Assembly: GCF_007990505.1 (NCBI RefSeq)
Contig: NZ_AP019822.1
Coordinates: 496,001-560,000, forward strand
From: Pseudoleptotrichia goodfellowii
GTDB lineage: Bacteria > Fusobacteriota > Fusobacteriia > Fusobacteriales > Leptotrichiaceae
Direction: 5' to 3'
Length of the DNA: 64,000 nt
Part shown: positions 9,017 through 17,293 of the stretch, one piece after another
Layout of the letters: every line of letters begins with the position of its first letter
How positions within the stretch are numbered: position 1 is the stretch's first letter
Notes under the pieces: model-generated
Database searches by the model: none
Told to the model about the DNA's origin: nothing
Seen by the model: the letters and a program-made list of their open reading frames with translations, nothing else
Translations under genes and position numbers: made by a program

Positions 9017-9085
9017 TAGAAATTATACAATAAAAACAATTTTTTATGATATGATTAAGAAATTTTGATAATCAAATAATTTTGC

Positions 9086-9114
9086 TTTAAAAATAATCAA
9101 ATAACAGGTATAAT
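9086..9114 (+). promoter_or_regulatory. probable promoter of the efe-tat operon
   Basis: A good -10 TATAAT lies at 9109-9114. The best -35 at 17 bp spacing is TTTAAA at 9086-9091. Upstream, TGATTA at 9052-9057 and TAATCA at 9069-9074 form an inverted repeat around an AT-rich centre, and TTGATAATCAA is itself palindromic. These could bind an iron regulator such as Fur, but the match to a Fur box is weak. Confidence 0.45.
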
Positions 9115-9148
9115 TTGGTAATAAAAAATTATTTTAGGAGGGTTTTTA

Positions 9149-10036
9149 ATGAAAAACATGAAAAAAATTGCACTTTTGGCTTTAATAGCAACATTAGTAA
9201 TAGTGGGGTGCGATAAAAAAGAAGATAAAGAAAGTAATAAAGATACAACAACACAAACAACTGCTCAGGATAATGCAACAGTAGATTTAAGTGCCGAAAC
9301 ATCAGAATACAAAAAATTTGTTGAAGAACAGATTGGCATGCTTTTAAAAGATACGGAAAATTTCGCACAATTATTGAAAGACGGAAAATTGGAAGAAGCT
9401 AAAAAAGTTTATCCGTTAATTCGTATGGCTTATGAGAGATCAGAACCTATCGCCGAAAGTTTCGGAGAATCCGATGTTAATATAGATTTCCGTCTTGTGG
9501 ATTTTAAAGAAGAACACAATACAGAAGAAGGATGGAGAGGATTCCACAGAATCGAAAGAATATTATGGGAACAAAATACTACAAAAGGTACTGAAAAATA
9601 TGCTGAACAGCTTGTAAATGACATAAAAGAATTAAAAGCAAAAATAGCCACTGTAGAAGTAACTCCGGATATCATGCTTACAGGAGCCGTAGATTTGTTA
9701 AATGAAGTTGCCACTTCTAAAATTACAGGGGAAGAAGAAGTTTATTCGCATACTGATTTATATGACTTCAGAGCAAATATTGAAGGAGCTCAGAAAATAT
9801 TCGAGCTTTTCAGAGCTAAATTGGAGAAAAAAGATAGTAAACTTGTAGCAACTTTGGATACTGAATTTAAAGCTATAAACGGATTACTTGACAAATATAT
9901 GACAGATGACAAAAACTATAAATTATATACGGATTTGACAAAAGAAGATACAAAAGCACTTGCAGAAGCAGTTACAAAGTTAGGAGAACCTTTATCTCAA
10001 ATGGGAATAATATTGGATATTAAAGAAGGTAAGTAG
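9149..10036 (+). CDS. efeO: EfeO/EfeM imelysin-family iron uptake lipoprotein
   Basis: This 295-residue precursor has a lipoprotein signal ending in LVIVGC (Cys21). A low-complexity Lys/Thr linker follows, then an imelysin (peptidase M75) domain from about residue 50. The imelysin metal motif is visible as GWRGFHRIERILWE, the H-x-x-E type. It lacks the N-terminal cupredoxin domain of E. coli EfeO, so it is the short EfeM form. It is expected on the periplasmic side, where it binds iron and delivers it to the EfeU permease. An AGGAGGG site precedes the ATG. efeB starts one base after its stop codon. Confidence 0.9.
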   Translation: MKNMKKIALLALIATLVIVGCDKKEDKESNKDTTTQTTAQDNATVDLSAETSEYKKFVEEQIGMLLKDTENFAQLLKDGKLEEAKKVYPLIRMAYERSEPIAESFGESDVNIDFRLVDFKEEHNTEEGWRGFHRIERILWEQNTTKGTEKYAEQLVNDIKELKAKIATVEVTPDIMLTGAVDLLNEVATSKITGEEEVYSHTDLYDFRANIEGAQKIFELFRAKLEKKDSKLVATLDTEFKAINGLLDKYMTDDKNYKLYTDLTKEDTKALAEAVTKLGEPLSQMGIILDIKEGK

Positions 10037-10037
10037 T

Positions 10038-11279
10038 ATGAGTAAAGATGACAATGAAAAAAAATGGTTTGATAAAAAAATATCTCGTCGTGATTTTCTG
10101 AAAAAGGCGGGATTGGCAGGAGCCGGCTTTGCAGTAGGAGCGAGCGGAGTCGGTGCCGTTTTATCGAATGTATTTGGTAACACTGCTGATCAGATGGAAG
10201 GAAAAGAGGAAATTTCTTTTTACGGAGAACATCAGTCGGGAATCGCGACACCTGTGCAAAGCAACGTTTATTTTGCGGTGTTGGATTTACATTCTGAAAA
10301 TAAAGAAGAGATAATCCAAATGTTTAAAGAATGGACTGCTTACACTGAAAAACTTATGAAAGGTGAGCTCGTATCCCCCGAACTTAAAAATCATTTGTTG
10401 CCCCCTGTAGATACAGGAGAAGCATTAGGTCTTAATCCTTATCGTCTGACAGTAACTTTCGGTGTAAGTCCTGCATTTTTGGATAAATTGAAACTTGACA
10501 GTAAAAAAATCGAGGAATTTAAAGATTTGCCCCATTTTCCGAGAGATCAGATAAAAGAACAGTACAAAGGCGGAGATATTTGTATTCAGGCTTGTGCAGA
10601 TGATCCGCAAGTAGCTTTTCACGCAGTAAGAAATCTTGTGAGAAAAGGACGTACTTTGATTACTCTTAAATGGAGTCAGGCGGGCTTTCTTCCTATCGGA
10701 AACAGAAAAGAAACACCTAGAAATCTGTTCGGATTTAAAGACGGAACAGAAAATCCCAAAAATGAGAATGATTTTAAAAATGTTGTCTGGTATGATAAAA
10801 ATAACTGGCTCAAAGACGGAACATTTCTTATTGTAAGGCGTATTCAGATGCACCTTGAAACATGGGATCGTACTAATTTGCAGGAACAGGAAAATACTTT
10901 CGGAAGATATAAAGAAAGTGGAGCTCCTTTCGGAGAAAAAGACGAATTTGCAGTAATAGATATAAATAAAAAAGGGCCTGACGGAAAGCCGATACTTCCT
11001 ATCGATTCCCATGTGTTTTTGGCTAAAAAAGCGGAAGCAAAAATATGCAGACGGGCTTTTTCGTATTCTGACGGAATTAACGAAATAAGCGGACAGTTTG
11101 ATGCAGGGCTGCTTTTCATCTGTTTCCAGAAACATCCCGAGCAGTTTATAAAGATACAGAACAGTCTTGGAAGCGAAGATAAACTGAATGAATATATAAC
11201 ACATATAGGTACAGGGATTTTTGCATGTTTCGGAGGAGTAAAGAAAGGGGAATATATTGGGCAAAAATTATTTGAGTAA
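10038..11279 (+). CDS. efeB: EfeB Dyp-type haem peroxidase, Tat-exported
   Basis: This 413-residue protein begins with a twin-arginine signal, SRRDFLKKAG at residues 16-25, followed by a hydrophobic Ala/Gly-rich stretch. The body is a dye-decolorizing peroxidase. It shows the conserved GFKDGTENP motif, whose Asp is the catalytic acid, and a C-terminal His/Arg-rich haem region (RRAFSYSDG, CFQKHPEQF). EfeB folds with haem in the cytoplasm and must be exported by Tat. It oxidises ferrous iron or releases iron from haem in the periplasm. The tatC and tatA genes lie in the same operon, which fits. The 3' end overlaps efeU by 23 bp. Confidence 0.93.
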   Translation: MSKDDNEKKWFDKKISRRDFLKKAGLAGAGFAVGASGVGAVLSNVFGNTADQMEGKEEISFYGEHQSGIATPVQSNVYFAVLDLHSENKEEIIQMFKEWTAYTEKLMKGELVSPELKNHLLPPVDTGEALGLNPYRLTVTFGVSPAFLDKLKLDSKKIEEFKDLPHFPRDQIKEQYKGGDICIQACADDPQVAFHAVRNLVRKGRTLITLKWSQAGFLPIGNRKETPRNLFGFKDGTENPKNENDFKNVVWYDKNNWLKDGTFLIVRRIQMHLETWDRTNLQEQENTFGRYKESGAPFGEKDEFAVIDINKKGPDGKPILPIDSHVFLAKKAEAKICRRAFSYSDGINEISGQFDAGLLFICFQKHPEQFIKIQNSLGSEDKLNEYITHIGTGIFACFGGVKKGEYIGQKLFE

Positions 11280-12945
11280 AATCGGAATTATATTGTTAAT
11301 ATGTTTTACTTTCTTTTCTGCAAATATAATTGCAAAAGAAAGCTACAGCGAACTTTATATAAAAATAACCGATGCAACTACAGCATTGAAAAATAATGAT
11401 AAAAAAGAAACCGAAAAACTTATTGCAGAAATAAGAGAAAGTTTCAAATCCGTTAAAAATGCTGATTCGCCTCAAGGAAAAAAGGTTCAGGAAAGTTTGA
11501 GTAAAACCGGTGAAATAACTGAAAATGATTTGAAAGAAATTACAAAAGCATTACTGGCTTTTGAAAAAGAACAGAATCCCGTTGACGAAGTTCAGGTAAA
11601 AAAAGATTTTAAAGCTAAAATATATCCAGCTCTTGATACTTTGGAAAAAGTAATCAAAAGTAAAGATGTAGAAGCTATGAAAAAAGAATATCTGAAATAT
11701 AACGGTGTATGGACAAGAAACGAGGCTGTAATCCGTGACAGAGATACTGCCTATTACGGAAAAGTGGAAACTGCAATGGCTTTTCTCAGAAGTTCTATGG
11801 AAATGGAGCCTTTTGACTACGACAATGTTATAAGTTCTTTCAATAATCTGAAAACCGTAATTCAGGAATTTCTGGATGGAAAGAAGATTGAACAGGTTTC
11901 TACAGAAGGAATTACTTTAAAACAGGCAATAGAACTTTTAAAAGAAGGGCTTGAAGCTTTTAAATCGGGAGATAAGTCTGCAGGACAGTCAAAAGTGAGA
12001 AAATTTATTGAAATATGGCCGACTGTAGAGGGTGACGTAAGTACCAGAAATGCTTCATTGTATACAAAAGTCGAAACGGAAACGCCTGTAATAATGGTGA
12101 AAGGTGGAGAAAAACAATATCAGGAAAAGTTACAGAATTTGATAACAGAGTTATCCCAAATAGACACTAAGGCTGAATATACTTTTGTTGATGCGATGTT
12201 TATACTTTTACGTGAAGGTGTAGAAGCATTGCTTATAGTGTTGGCTCTTGTGAGTGGACTTAAAGCGGCTAATCAGAAAAAAGGGCTTAAATGGGTCTAT
12301 GCAGGAGCGGTTGCAGGGATTTTAGCGAGTATCGTAATTGCAGTTGTGTTGCAAAAGCTATTTCCGGCAGTTTCTTCAGGAACAAATCGTGAAATAATTG
12401 AGGGATTTGTAGGAATTTTTGCAGTAATTATGATGATAGGTATAGGAGTGTGGCTTCACAGCAAGTCATCATTAAAGGCCTGGAAAGATTATATGGACAG
12501 AAAAATGAATGTCGTACTCAGTACAGGAAGCTTTATATCCATGTTTGCATTAAGTTTTCTTGCGGTATTCAGAGAAGGAGCGGAAACGATTTTATTCTAT
12601 GCGGGAATTTTACCTCTAATATCAGTACAAAATCTTATTACAGGTATTTCAGCAGCAGTAATAATACTTATTATAATAGCACTTGCTCTGACTTATGCTT
12701 CTTCAAAAATAAAAGTACATAGAGTATTCTTTATATTGACGTGGATGATTTATTTCCTTGCATTTAAAATGCTCGGAGTAAGTATTCATATGCTTCAGGT
12801 AGTAGGAGTTATACCTCTTCATGTGATACATTTTATTCCGACAGTGGGAATACTGGGGATTTATGCGAATGTAGAAGTGTTTATAAGTCAACTTATTCTT
12901 ATATTAATAATTGCAGGAATAACTTTAAAAAGAAAAAAACAGTAA
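11257..12945 (+). CDS. efeU: EfeU/FTR1-family iron permease with periplasmic extension
   Basis: This 562-residue protein has a signal-like first hydrophobic segment (residues 7-25). About 270 residues of helical, Lys/Glu-rich extracytoplasmic domain follow, then the seven-helix FTR1 permease. The two REGxE iron-binding motifs are visible: LLREGVEALL and VFREGAETIL. The start is TTG at 11257, inside the end of efeB, with AAAGGGG 6 bp upstream. A TTG start plus overlap suggests translational coupling to efeB. E. coli EfeU lacks the long N-terminal domain. The extended form is known in Firmicutes and anaerobes and may replace part of EfeO function. Confidence 0.9.
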   Translation: MGKNYLSKIGIILLICFTFFSANIIAKESYSELYIKITDATTALKNNDKKETEKLIAEIRESFKSVKNADSPQGKKVQESLSKTGEITENDLKEITKALLAFEKEQNPVDEVQVKKDFKAKIYPALDTLEKVIKSKDVEAMKKEYLKYNGVWTRNEAVIRDRDTAYYGKVETAMAFLRSSMEMEPFDYDNVISSFNNLKTVIQEFLDGKKIEQVSTEGITLKQAIELLKEGLEAFKSGDKSAGQSKVRKFIEIWPTVEGDVSTRNASLYTKVETETPVIMVKGGEKQYQEKLQNLITELSQIDTKAEYTFVDAMFILLREGVEALLIVLALVSGLKAANQKKGLKWVYAGAVAGILASIVIAVVLQKLFPAVSSGTNREIIEGFVGIFAVIMMIGIGVWLHSKSSLKAWKDYMDRKMNVVLSTGSFISMFALSFLAVFREGAETILFYAGILPLISVQNLITGISAAVIILIIIALALTYASSKIKVHRVFFILTWMIYFLAFKMLGVSIHMLQVVGVIPLHVIHFIPTVGILGIYANVEVFISQLILILIIAGITLKRKKQ

Positions 12946-12967
12946 TAATATTTTGAAAGGGTATGTT

Positions 12968-13678
12968 ATGTCTGAAGAGAAAAATCAATCATTAATAGAA
13001 CATTTAGGCGAATTTAGAAAAAGACTTATTATGACAATAATATTTTTTCTATTTGCTTTTGTTGCAAGTTTTGTGTTCTGTGCTGATATTTATCGACTAC
13101 TGACCTATCCTTTCAGTAAAAAACTTCTGGTTTTAGGACCTGACGAAGTTTTGGGAATTTATGTAACTCTTGCGGGAATATGTGCTTTGAGTTTTACTCT
13201 GCCTTTTGCAAGTTATCAGTTGTGGGCATTTATAAAGCCCGGATTGAAAGAAAAAGAGGCAAAGATGATATTGACATATATTCCTGCGACTTTTATTTTG
13301 TTTGTCGGAGGACTGGCATTCGGATTTTTTGTGATAACGCCTGCATTGCTGAATATATTGCTGTCTATCGGAGAAGACTTGTTTAATGTGCAGGTTACAG
13401 CACGAAATTATCTGGAATTTGTTTTACATACATCATTACCTATTGCTGTTGTGTTTGAGTTGCCTGTTATAGCGGCATTTCTGACATCGCTGCATATTTT
13501 GACACCTATGTTTCTTACAAAAAACAGAAGATACGGATATTTTATATTGCTTGTATTGGCAGTAGTTCTGACACCTGCAGATTTTATAAGCGATTTGGCA
13601 ATGACAGTTCCTCTTGTTTTGATTTATGAAATAAGTATTTCAGTAAGTAAATATATTTATAAAAAGAGAGAAGGATAG
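12968..13678 (+). CDS. tatC: Sec-independent protein translocase TatC
   Basis: The product is 236 residues from the ATG at 12968, which has GAAAGG 7 bp upstream. A TTG at 12953 is in frame but has no site. TatC hallmarks are the N-terminal LIEHLGEFRKRL, which binds the twin-arginine motif, six hydrophobic segments, and the conserved FALPFASYQLWAF-like region (here FTLPFASYQLWAFIKPGL). It is the receptor of the Tat translocase in the inner membrane. It lies 22 bp after efeU and 3 bp before tatA. Confidence 0.95.
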   Translation: MSEEKNQSLIEHLGEFRKRLIMTIIFFLFAFVASFVFCADIYRLLTYPFSKKLLVLGPDEVLGIYVTLAGICALSFTLPFASYQLWAFIKPGLKEKEAKMILTYIPATFILFVGGLAFGFFVITPALLNILLSIGEDLFNVQVTARNYLEFVLHTSLPIAVVFELPVIAAFLTSLHILTPMFLTKNRRYGYFILLVLAVVLTPADFISDLAMTVPLVLIYEISISVSKYIYKKREG

Positions 13679-13681
13679 AAT

Positions 13682-13885
13682 ATGGGAATTTTTAGAGATA
13701 TCGGAACACCCGGGCTTATAGTAATAATACTCGGAGCTTTACTTATTTTCGGACCGAAACGTTTGCCTGAATTAGGCGAAGCAGTAGGGAAAATGTTTAA
13801 AGAATTTAAAAAATCTATGTCGGATATAACAACTGACGGAGATGAAAAAAATAGCGAAAAAAAAGAATCCGATAAAAGCGAATAA
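13682..13885 (+). CDS. tatA: Sec-independent translocase TatA/TatE
   Basis: This 67-residue protein has the standard TatA layout. One membrane helix at residues 9-23 is followed by the FGPKRLPELGEAVGK hinge and amphipathic helix, and the tail is acidic and disordered. TatA oligomers form the protein-conducting part of the Tat system. No TatB gene is present, so this is a minimal TatAC pathway. It closes the efeO-efeB-efeU-tatC-tatA operon and is followed by a terminator 15 bp after the stop. Confidence 0.95.
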   Translation: MGIFRDIGTPGLIVIILGALLIFGPKRLPELGEAVGKMFKEFKKSMSDITTDGDEKNSEKKESDKSE

Positions 13886-13900
13886 GTTTAAAAAATAAAA

Positions 13901-13930
13901 ATGTGTAACTTTGGTTACATATTTTTTTTA
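13901..13930 (+). terminator. terminator of the efe-tat operon
   Basis: ATGTGTAAC pairs with GTTACATAT around a TTTG loop (9 bp, one G-U) and runs into eight T residues. Confidence 0.8.
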
Positions 13931-14006
13931 TGGATATGATATAATTGGATATACAAAATAATTGAAACTAAAAATAAAAATTTTCTGAATAAAAGGAGAC
14001 TGTTTT

Positions 14007-15233
14007 ATGAATAAATTTTTCAGTTTAAATGATACTCTGTATCAGATTGTACAGAAATATCCTGAAGCATTGGATTTTCTCATAGCTAACGGCTTTGATC
14101 AGCTGAAAAACAAACAAATGTTTGAATCAATGGCAAAAAATATAAATCTTAATATGGCACTTAAAGCTAAAAAAATAAATCCCGAATTATTTGAGGAAAA
14201 GCTTGTCGCTTTTCTTGAAAAAGACAGTGAAACGGATATTTCTCTTGAAGGAAGAAAAGAAGATTCTACGGGAGATATACTCATTGAAGGGGTATTGCCC
14301 TGTCCAATAAGAATACCTTTGCTTGAGGGGATTAAAGGCTGGGTAAATAAGAGAAATGATGAAGTGGATTATAAAATAGCATACGAATTGCAATCAGCAA
14401 ATTTAGGACTTGATTGGGTTGTGGATAAAGTAAAAACGGGAGATCCTGATAAAGTATCGGATATACTTCTTTCTGCAGGATTCGAGTTGTTTTTTGATAA
14501 GGAACTTATGGGTCAATACATGGAAAAGGGTATATTTGAAACGTATCTGGATGAAATGAACAAAGATTTCTGCAATGACAAAATAGATTTAAGAGATCCG
14601 AAAAAACAATATGCCATAATGGGAGTAGTTCCTGCTGTATTTCTTATAAATAAAACGGTGTTGGGAGATAGAAAACCTCCTCAAACATGGGAAGATATAC
14701 TTAGTGAAGAGTTTGAAGATTCGGTAGCGTTACCTATGAACGATTTGGATTTGTTCAATGCATTGATTATCAATATATACAAAGAACACGGTTCGGAAGG
14801 AATACAGAAATTGGCGAGATCTTACAAGAAAAATCTTCATCCTGCACAAATGGTAAAAGCTAAAGGGAGAAGCGGGGATGCTCCTGCAGTAAGTATAATT
14901 CCTTATTTCTTTACGCAAATGCTTATGGGAGCGACTGATTTGGAAGCTGTTTGGCCCAAAGACGGAGCTTTATTAAGTCCTATATTTATGATTACAAAAA
15001 AAGCTAAAAAAGATAAGATACAGCCGTTTATAGATTTCTTTATGTCCGAAGAAATAGGAACACTGTTTTCTGCAAACAGTAAATTTCCTTCCACAAACCC
15101 CAATGTAGACAATCATTTGACCGAAGATCAGAAATTTAAATGGATAGGATGGGATTTCATTCACGGAAATGATGTCGGAGGACTTGTCAGAAAATGTGAA
15201 GATGAATTTAATGAAGCGATTATGAAATTATAA
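14007..15233 (+). CDS. cytoplasmic solute-binding-like protein with DUF1858-like N-terminus
   Basis: This 408-residue protein has no signal peptide. Residues 1-75 look like a DUF1858 domain (LNDTLYQIVQKYPEALDFLI and onward), a small helical module named in anaerobe genomes. From about residue 90 it resembles an extracellular solute-binding protein fold, with the opening strand ILIEGVLPCPIRIPLLEGI and the PDK, FLINKTVLGDRKPPQTWEDIL and EAVWPKDGALLSP segments typical of iron or molybdate-type binding proteins. A solute-binding fold kept in the cytoplasm is unusual. The next two genes encode a GTPase and an ABC ATPase with a similar N-terminal module. Function is unknown. Metal or cofactor handling is an inference. 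Confidence 0.7.
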   Translation: MNKFFSLNDTLYQIVQKYPEALDFLIANGFDQLKNKQMFESMAKNINLNMALKAKKINPELFEEKLVAFLEKDSETDISLEGRKEDSTGDILIEGVLPCPIRIPLLEGIKGWVNKRNDEVDYKIAYELQSANLGLDWVVDKVKTGDPDKVSDILLSAGFELFFDKELMGQYMEKGIFETYLDEMNKDFCNDKIDLRDPKKQYAIMGVVPAVFLINKTVLGDRKPPQTWEDILSEEFEDSVALPMNDLDLFNALIINIYKEHGSEGIQKLARSYKKNLHPAQMVKAKGRSGDAPAVSIIPYFFTQMLMGATDLEAVWPKDGALLSPIFMITKKAKKDKIQPFIDFFMSEEIGTLFSANSKFPSTNPNVDNHLTEDQKFKWIGWDFIHGNDVGGLVRKCEDEFNEAIMKL

Positions 15234-15369
15234 AAAGTTGTCTTGGAAATAGTAAAATAAGGTTTTATTATTTGACGATAAAAAGACAAAAAAATTATTA
15301 TTAAAAAACACAAAGTATAATTATATTTCTTTGATATATGAAAAAATTGCTGTTTAAAAGGAGGTAAAA

Positions 15370-16074
15370 ATGAATTTAATAATAGTTTCCGGACCCCCTT
15401 CATCAGGAAAAACAAGTGTGATTTTAAAAACGGTAGATGCACTAAAAAAACAGGGAATGTCAGTAGGGGTTGTAAAATTTGACTGTTTGTATACAGATGA
15501 CGATATATTGTATGAAAAAGCAGGAATACCTGTGAAAAAAGGTATTTCGGGAGCTTTGTGTCCGGATCATTTTTTCGTTTCAAATATAGAAGAAGTGGTG
15601 CAGTGGGGAAGAAGTTTAGGACTTTCTATGCTTATTACCGAGTCGGCAGGACTTTGCAACCGTTGTTCTCCTTATATTAAAGATATAAAAGGAATATGCG
15701 TAATAGATAATTTATCGGGTATAAATACTCCGAAAAAAATCGGACCTATGTTAAAAGCAGCGGATATTGTTATTATTACAAAGGGAGATATAGTATCTCA
15801 GGCGGAAAGAGAAGTATTTGCATCAAGAGTAAATTCGGTAAATCCTACTGCAATTACAATGCATGTCAACGGACTTACAGGGCAGGGGGCTTATGAGTTG
15901 AGTACACTTCTTTACGAGAAAGAAAAAGAAATAGAAAGTGTTCAGGGGAAAAAGCTCAGATTTCCTATGCCGTCGGCATTATGTTCCTATTGTTTAGGAG
16001 AAACAAGAATAGGCGAGAAATATCAAATGGGAAATGTAAGAAAAATGAATTTAGGCGGTAAAGATGAAAAATAA
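15370..16074 (+). CDS. Cys-rich P-loop GTPase of the CobW/HypB/UreG type
   Basis: This 234-residue protein has the Walker A loop GPPSSGKTS at residues 7-15, a switch region with KFDCLYTDDD, an ESAGLCNRCSPY stretch with a C-x2-C pair, and a G4-like ITKGD motif. A second C-x2-C (ALCSYCLGE) lies near the C-terminus. The shape recalls the SIMIBI metallochaperone GTPases that load nickel or other metals (HypB, UreG, CobW). The paired Cys motifs are good candidate metal ligands. A GGAGG site precedes the ATG. The 3' end overlaps the ABC ATPase gene by 11 bp. The target enzyme cannot be named. Confidence 0.75.
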   Translation: MNLIIVSGPPSSGKTSVILKTVDALKKQGMSVGVVKFDCLYTDDDILYEKAGIPVKKGISGALCPDHFFVSNIEEVVQWGRSLGLSMLITESAGLCNRCSPYIKDIKGICVIDNLSGINTPKKIGPMLKAADIVIITKGDIVSQAEREVFASRVNSVNPTAITMHVNGLTGQGAYELSTLLYEKEKEIESVQGKKLRFPMPSALCSYCLGETRIGEKYQMGNVRKMNLGGKDEK

Positions 16075-17080
16075 ATTGGTCGATGAGTTCAAAATAAGCG
16101 AACTTATCTTAAAATATCCTTTTGCAGAAAACTTTTTCAATGAAAATGCCATTAATATAAACGGTCATGAAGATAAAACTTTCAGTGAATTTTTGGAAAG
16201 ATTTACTGAAGAAGAAATAGAAGACATGGCACTGGATATCGAAAAGATAAAAGAGGGATTAGTTGAATATATAGATCAGATGAAGCTGTTTCTTGGAATG
16301 GAAGAAGATAAAGGGGTCGAAGTATTGACGATAATTGCGGGACAGGATAAATCCGGGAATCCTGAAGGCTTTAACAGACTTGATATACATAAATCGGAAA
16401 TAATATCTATAGTGGGACCTACAGGTTCAGGAAAATCAAGGCTCCTTGCCGATATTGAATGGACTGCTCAAAAAGACACTCCGACTCAAAGGGAAATACT
16501 TATAAATGAAGAACTTCCCGATAAAAAGTGGCGTTTTTCATCTAACAATAAGCTGGTCGCACAGTTATCCCAAAATATGAATTTTGTTATGGATTTGTCA
16601 GTGAAAGATTTTCTTGAACTGCATGCAAAAAGCAGAATGATTGAAAATGTTGAGGAAGTTACGGATAAAATAATACAGGAAGCAAACAAACTGGCAGGAG
16701 AACAGTTTAATCTTGATACACCTGTTACTGCCCTTAGCGGAGGACAGTCAAGGGCCTTAATGATAGCTGATACTGCGATTTTGAGTTCTTCTCCTATAGT
16801 TTTAATAGATGAAATTGAAAATGCCGGAATTGACAGAAAAAAAGCACTCAATTTGCTCGTGTCGGCAGATAAGATAGTGTTAATGGCTACTCATGATCCG
16901 ACATTGGCATTGATAGCCGATAAAAGAATAATAATTAAAAACGGAGGGATTGCAAAAATAATAGAAACAAGTTCTGAAGAAAAGAAAATACTCTTAAAAC
17001 TTGAAGAAATGGACAATACAATCCAACAGATGAGAACGGCTTTGAGAAACGGAGAGATATTGAGTGATTCTAATTTTTAA
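16064..17080 (+). CDS. ABC-type ATPase with DUF1858-like N-terminal module
   Basis: This 338-residue protein has an N-terminal helical module (EFKISELILKYPFAENFFNE) matching the one on the solute-binding-like protein two genes upstream. A single ABC ATPase domain follows, with Walker A GPTGSGKS (about residues 118-125), signature LSGGQSRALM, Walker B PIVLIDEIENAG and switch His in ATHDP. No membrane subunit is encoded nearby, so this is unlikely to be a transporter. It overlaps the GTPase gene by 11 bp and ends the unit. The three proteins probably work together in the cytoplasm, in an unknown role. Confidence 0.75.
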   Translation: MKNKLVDEFKISELILKYPFAENFFNENAININGHEDKTFSEFLERFTEEEIEDMALDIEKIKEGLVEYIDQMKLFLGMEEDKGVEVLTIIAGQDKSGNPEGFNRLDIHKSEIISIVGPTGSGKSRLLADIEWTAQKDTPTQREILINEELPDKKWRFSSNNKLVAQLSQNMNFVMDLSVKDFLELHAKSRMIENVEEVTDKIIQEANKLAGEQFNLDTPVTALSGGQSRALMIADTAILSSSPIVLIDEIENAGIDRKKALNLLVSADKIVLMATHDPTLALIADKRIIIKNGGIAKIIETSSEEKKILLKLEEMDNTIQQMRTALRNGEILSDSNF

Positions 17081-17106
17081 TAAAGTAGCAGAAAAAAGAA
17101 AAGATA

Positions 17107-17134
17107 TTGACTAATTTATAGAATATGCTATAAT
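17107..17134 (+). promoter_or_regulatory. promoter of the toxIN locus
   Basis: TTGACT at 17107-17112 and TATAAT at 17129-17134 are separated by 16 bp, directly upstream of the toxI repeats. Confidence 0.8.
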
Positions 17135-17153
17135 AATATTGAAGCAAAAAGCT

Positions 17154-17225
17154 TAAAAACAGGTGTTCCACTACCTTAAAATGAAGGACAGATAAAAACA
17201 GGTGTTGCACTACCTTAAAATGAAG
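17154..17225 (+). repeat. tandem repeat units of ToxI
   Basis: Unit 1 is 17154-17186 and unit 2 is 17193-17225. They are 32/33 identical with 6-bp linkers, giving a 39-bp period. Confidence 0.9.
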
Positions 17226-17239
17226 CAATTTTAAATACG

Positions 17240-17273
17240 AAAAGCTACCCGATTATTTTGGGTAGCTTTCTTT
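17240..17273 (+). terminator. toxI-toxN intergenic terminator
   Basis: AAAGCTACCC (17241-17250) pairs perfectly with GGGTAGCTTT (17260-17269) around a 9-nt loop, followed by CTTT. In type III systems this attenuator sets the ratio of antitoxin RNA to toxin mRNA. Confidence 0.85.
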
Positions 17274-17293
17274 AAAAAAGAGGGGGATTAAGT

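Larger units (their letters stand above)
17141..17273 (+). ncRNA. toxI: ToxI antitoxin RNA, two 39-nt tandem repeats
   Basis: Two direct repeats of 33 identical-length bases (17154-17186 and 17193-17225) differ at a single position, C versus G, and recur with a 39-nt period. Each reads TAAAAACAGGTGTT, then C or G, then CACTACCTTAAAATGAAG. Partial matches flank them (TGAAG at 17140-17144). The consensus promoter lies just upstream. A terminator (AAAGCTACCC paired with GGGTAGCTTT) separates them from toxN, which follows 20 bp later. This order of promoter, repeats, leaky terminator and toxin is the standard type III toxin-antitoxin layout. Each repeat should be cut out by ToxN and fold around an AGGT/ACCT stem to inhibit it. 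Confidence 0.85.

Noticed and set aside
9052-9083. A Fur box upstream of efeO
   Set aside because: There are palindromic fragments, but the match to the 19-bp consensus is poor in DNA this AT-rich. Kept only as a remark in the promoter entry.
10425-11264. A 279-codon open frame antisense to efeB
   Set aside because: It is a shadow of efeB: no ribosome site, Cys/Phe/Ile-rich nonsense composition and no family resemblance.
17154-17225. Two near-identical 33-bp repeats that resemble a minimal CRISPR array
   Set aside because: The linkers are only 6 bp and equal to the repeat period of a type III antitoxin RNA. A terminator and a ToxN-like toxin gene follow, and no cas gene is present.
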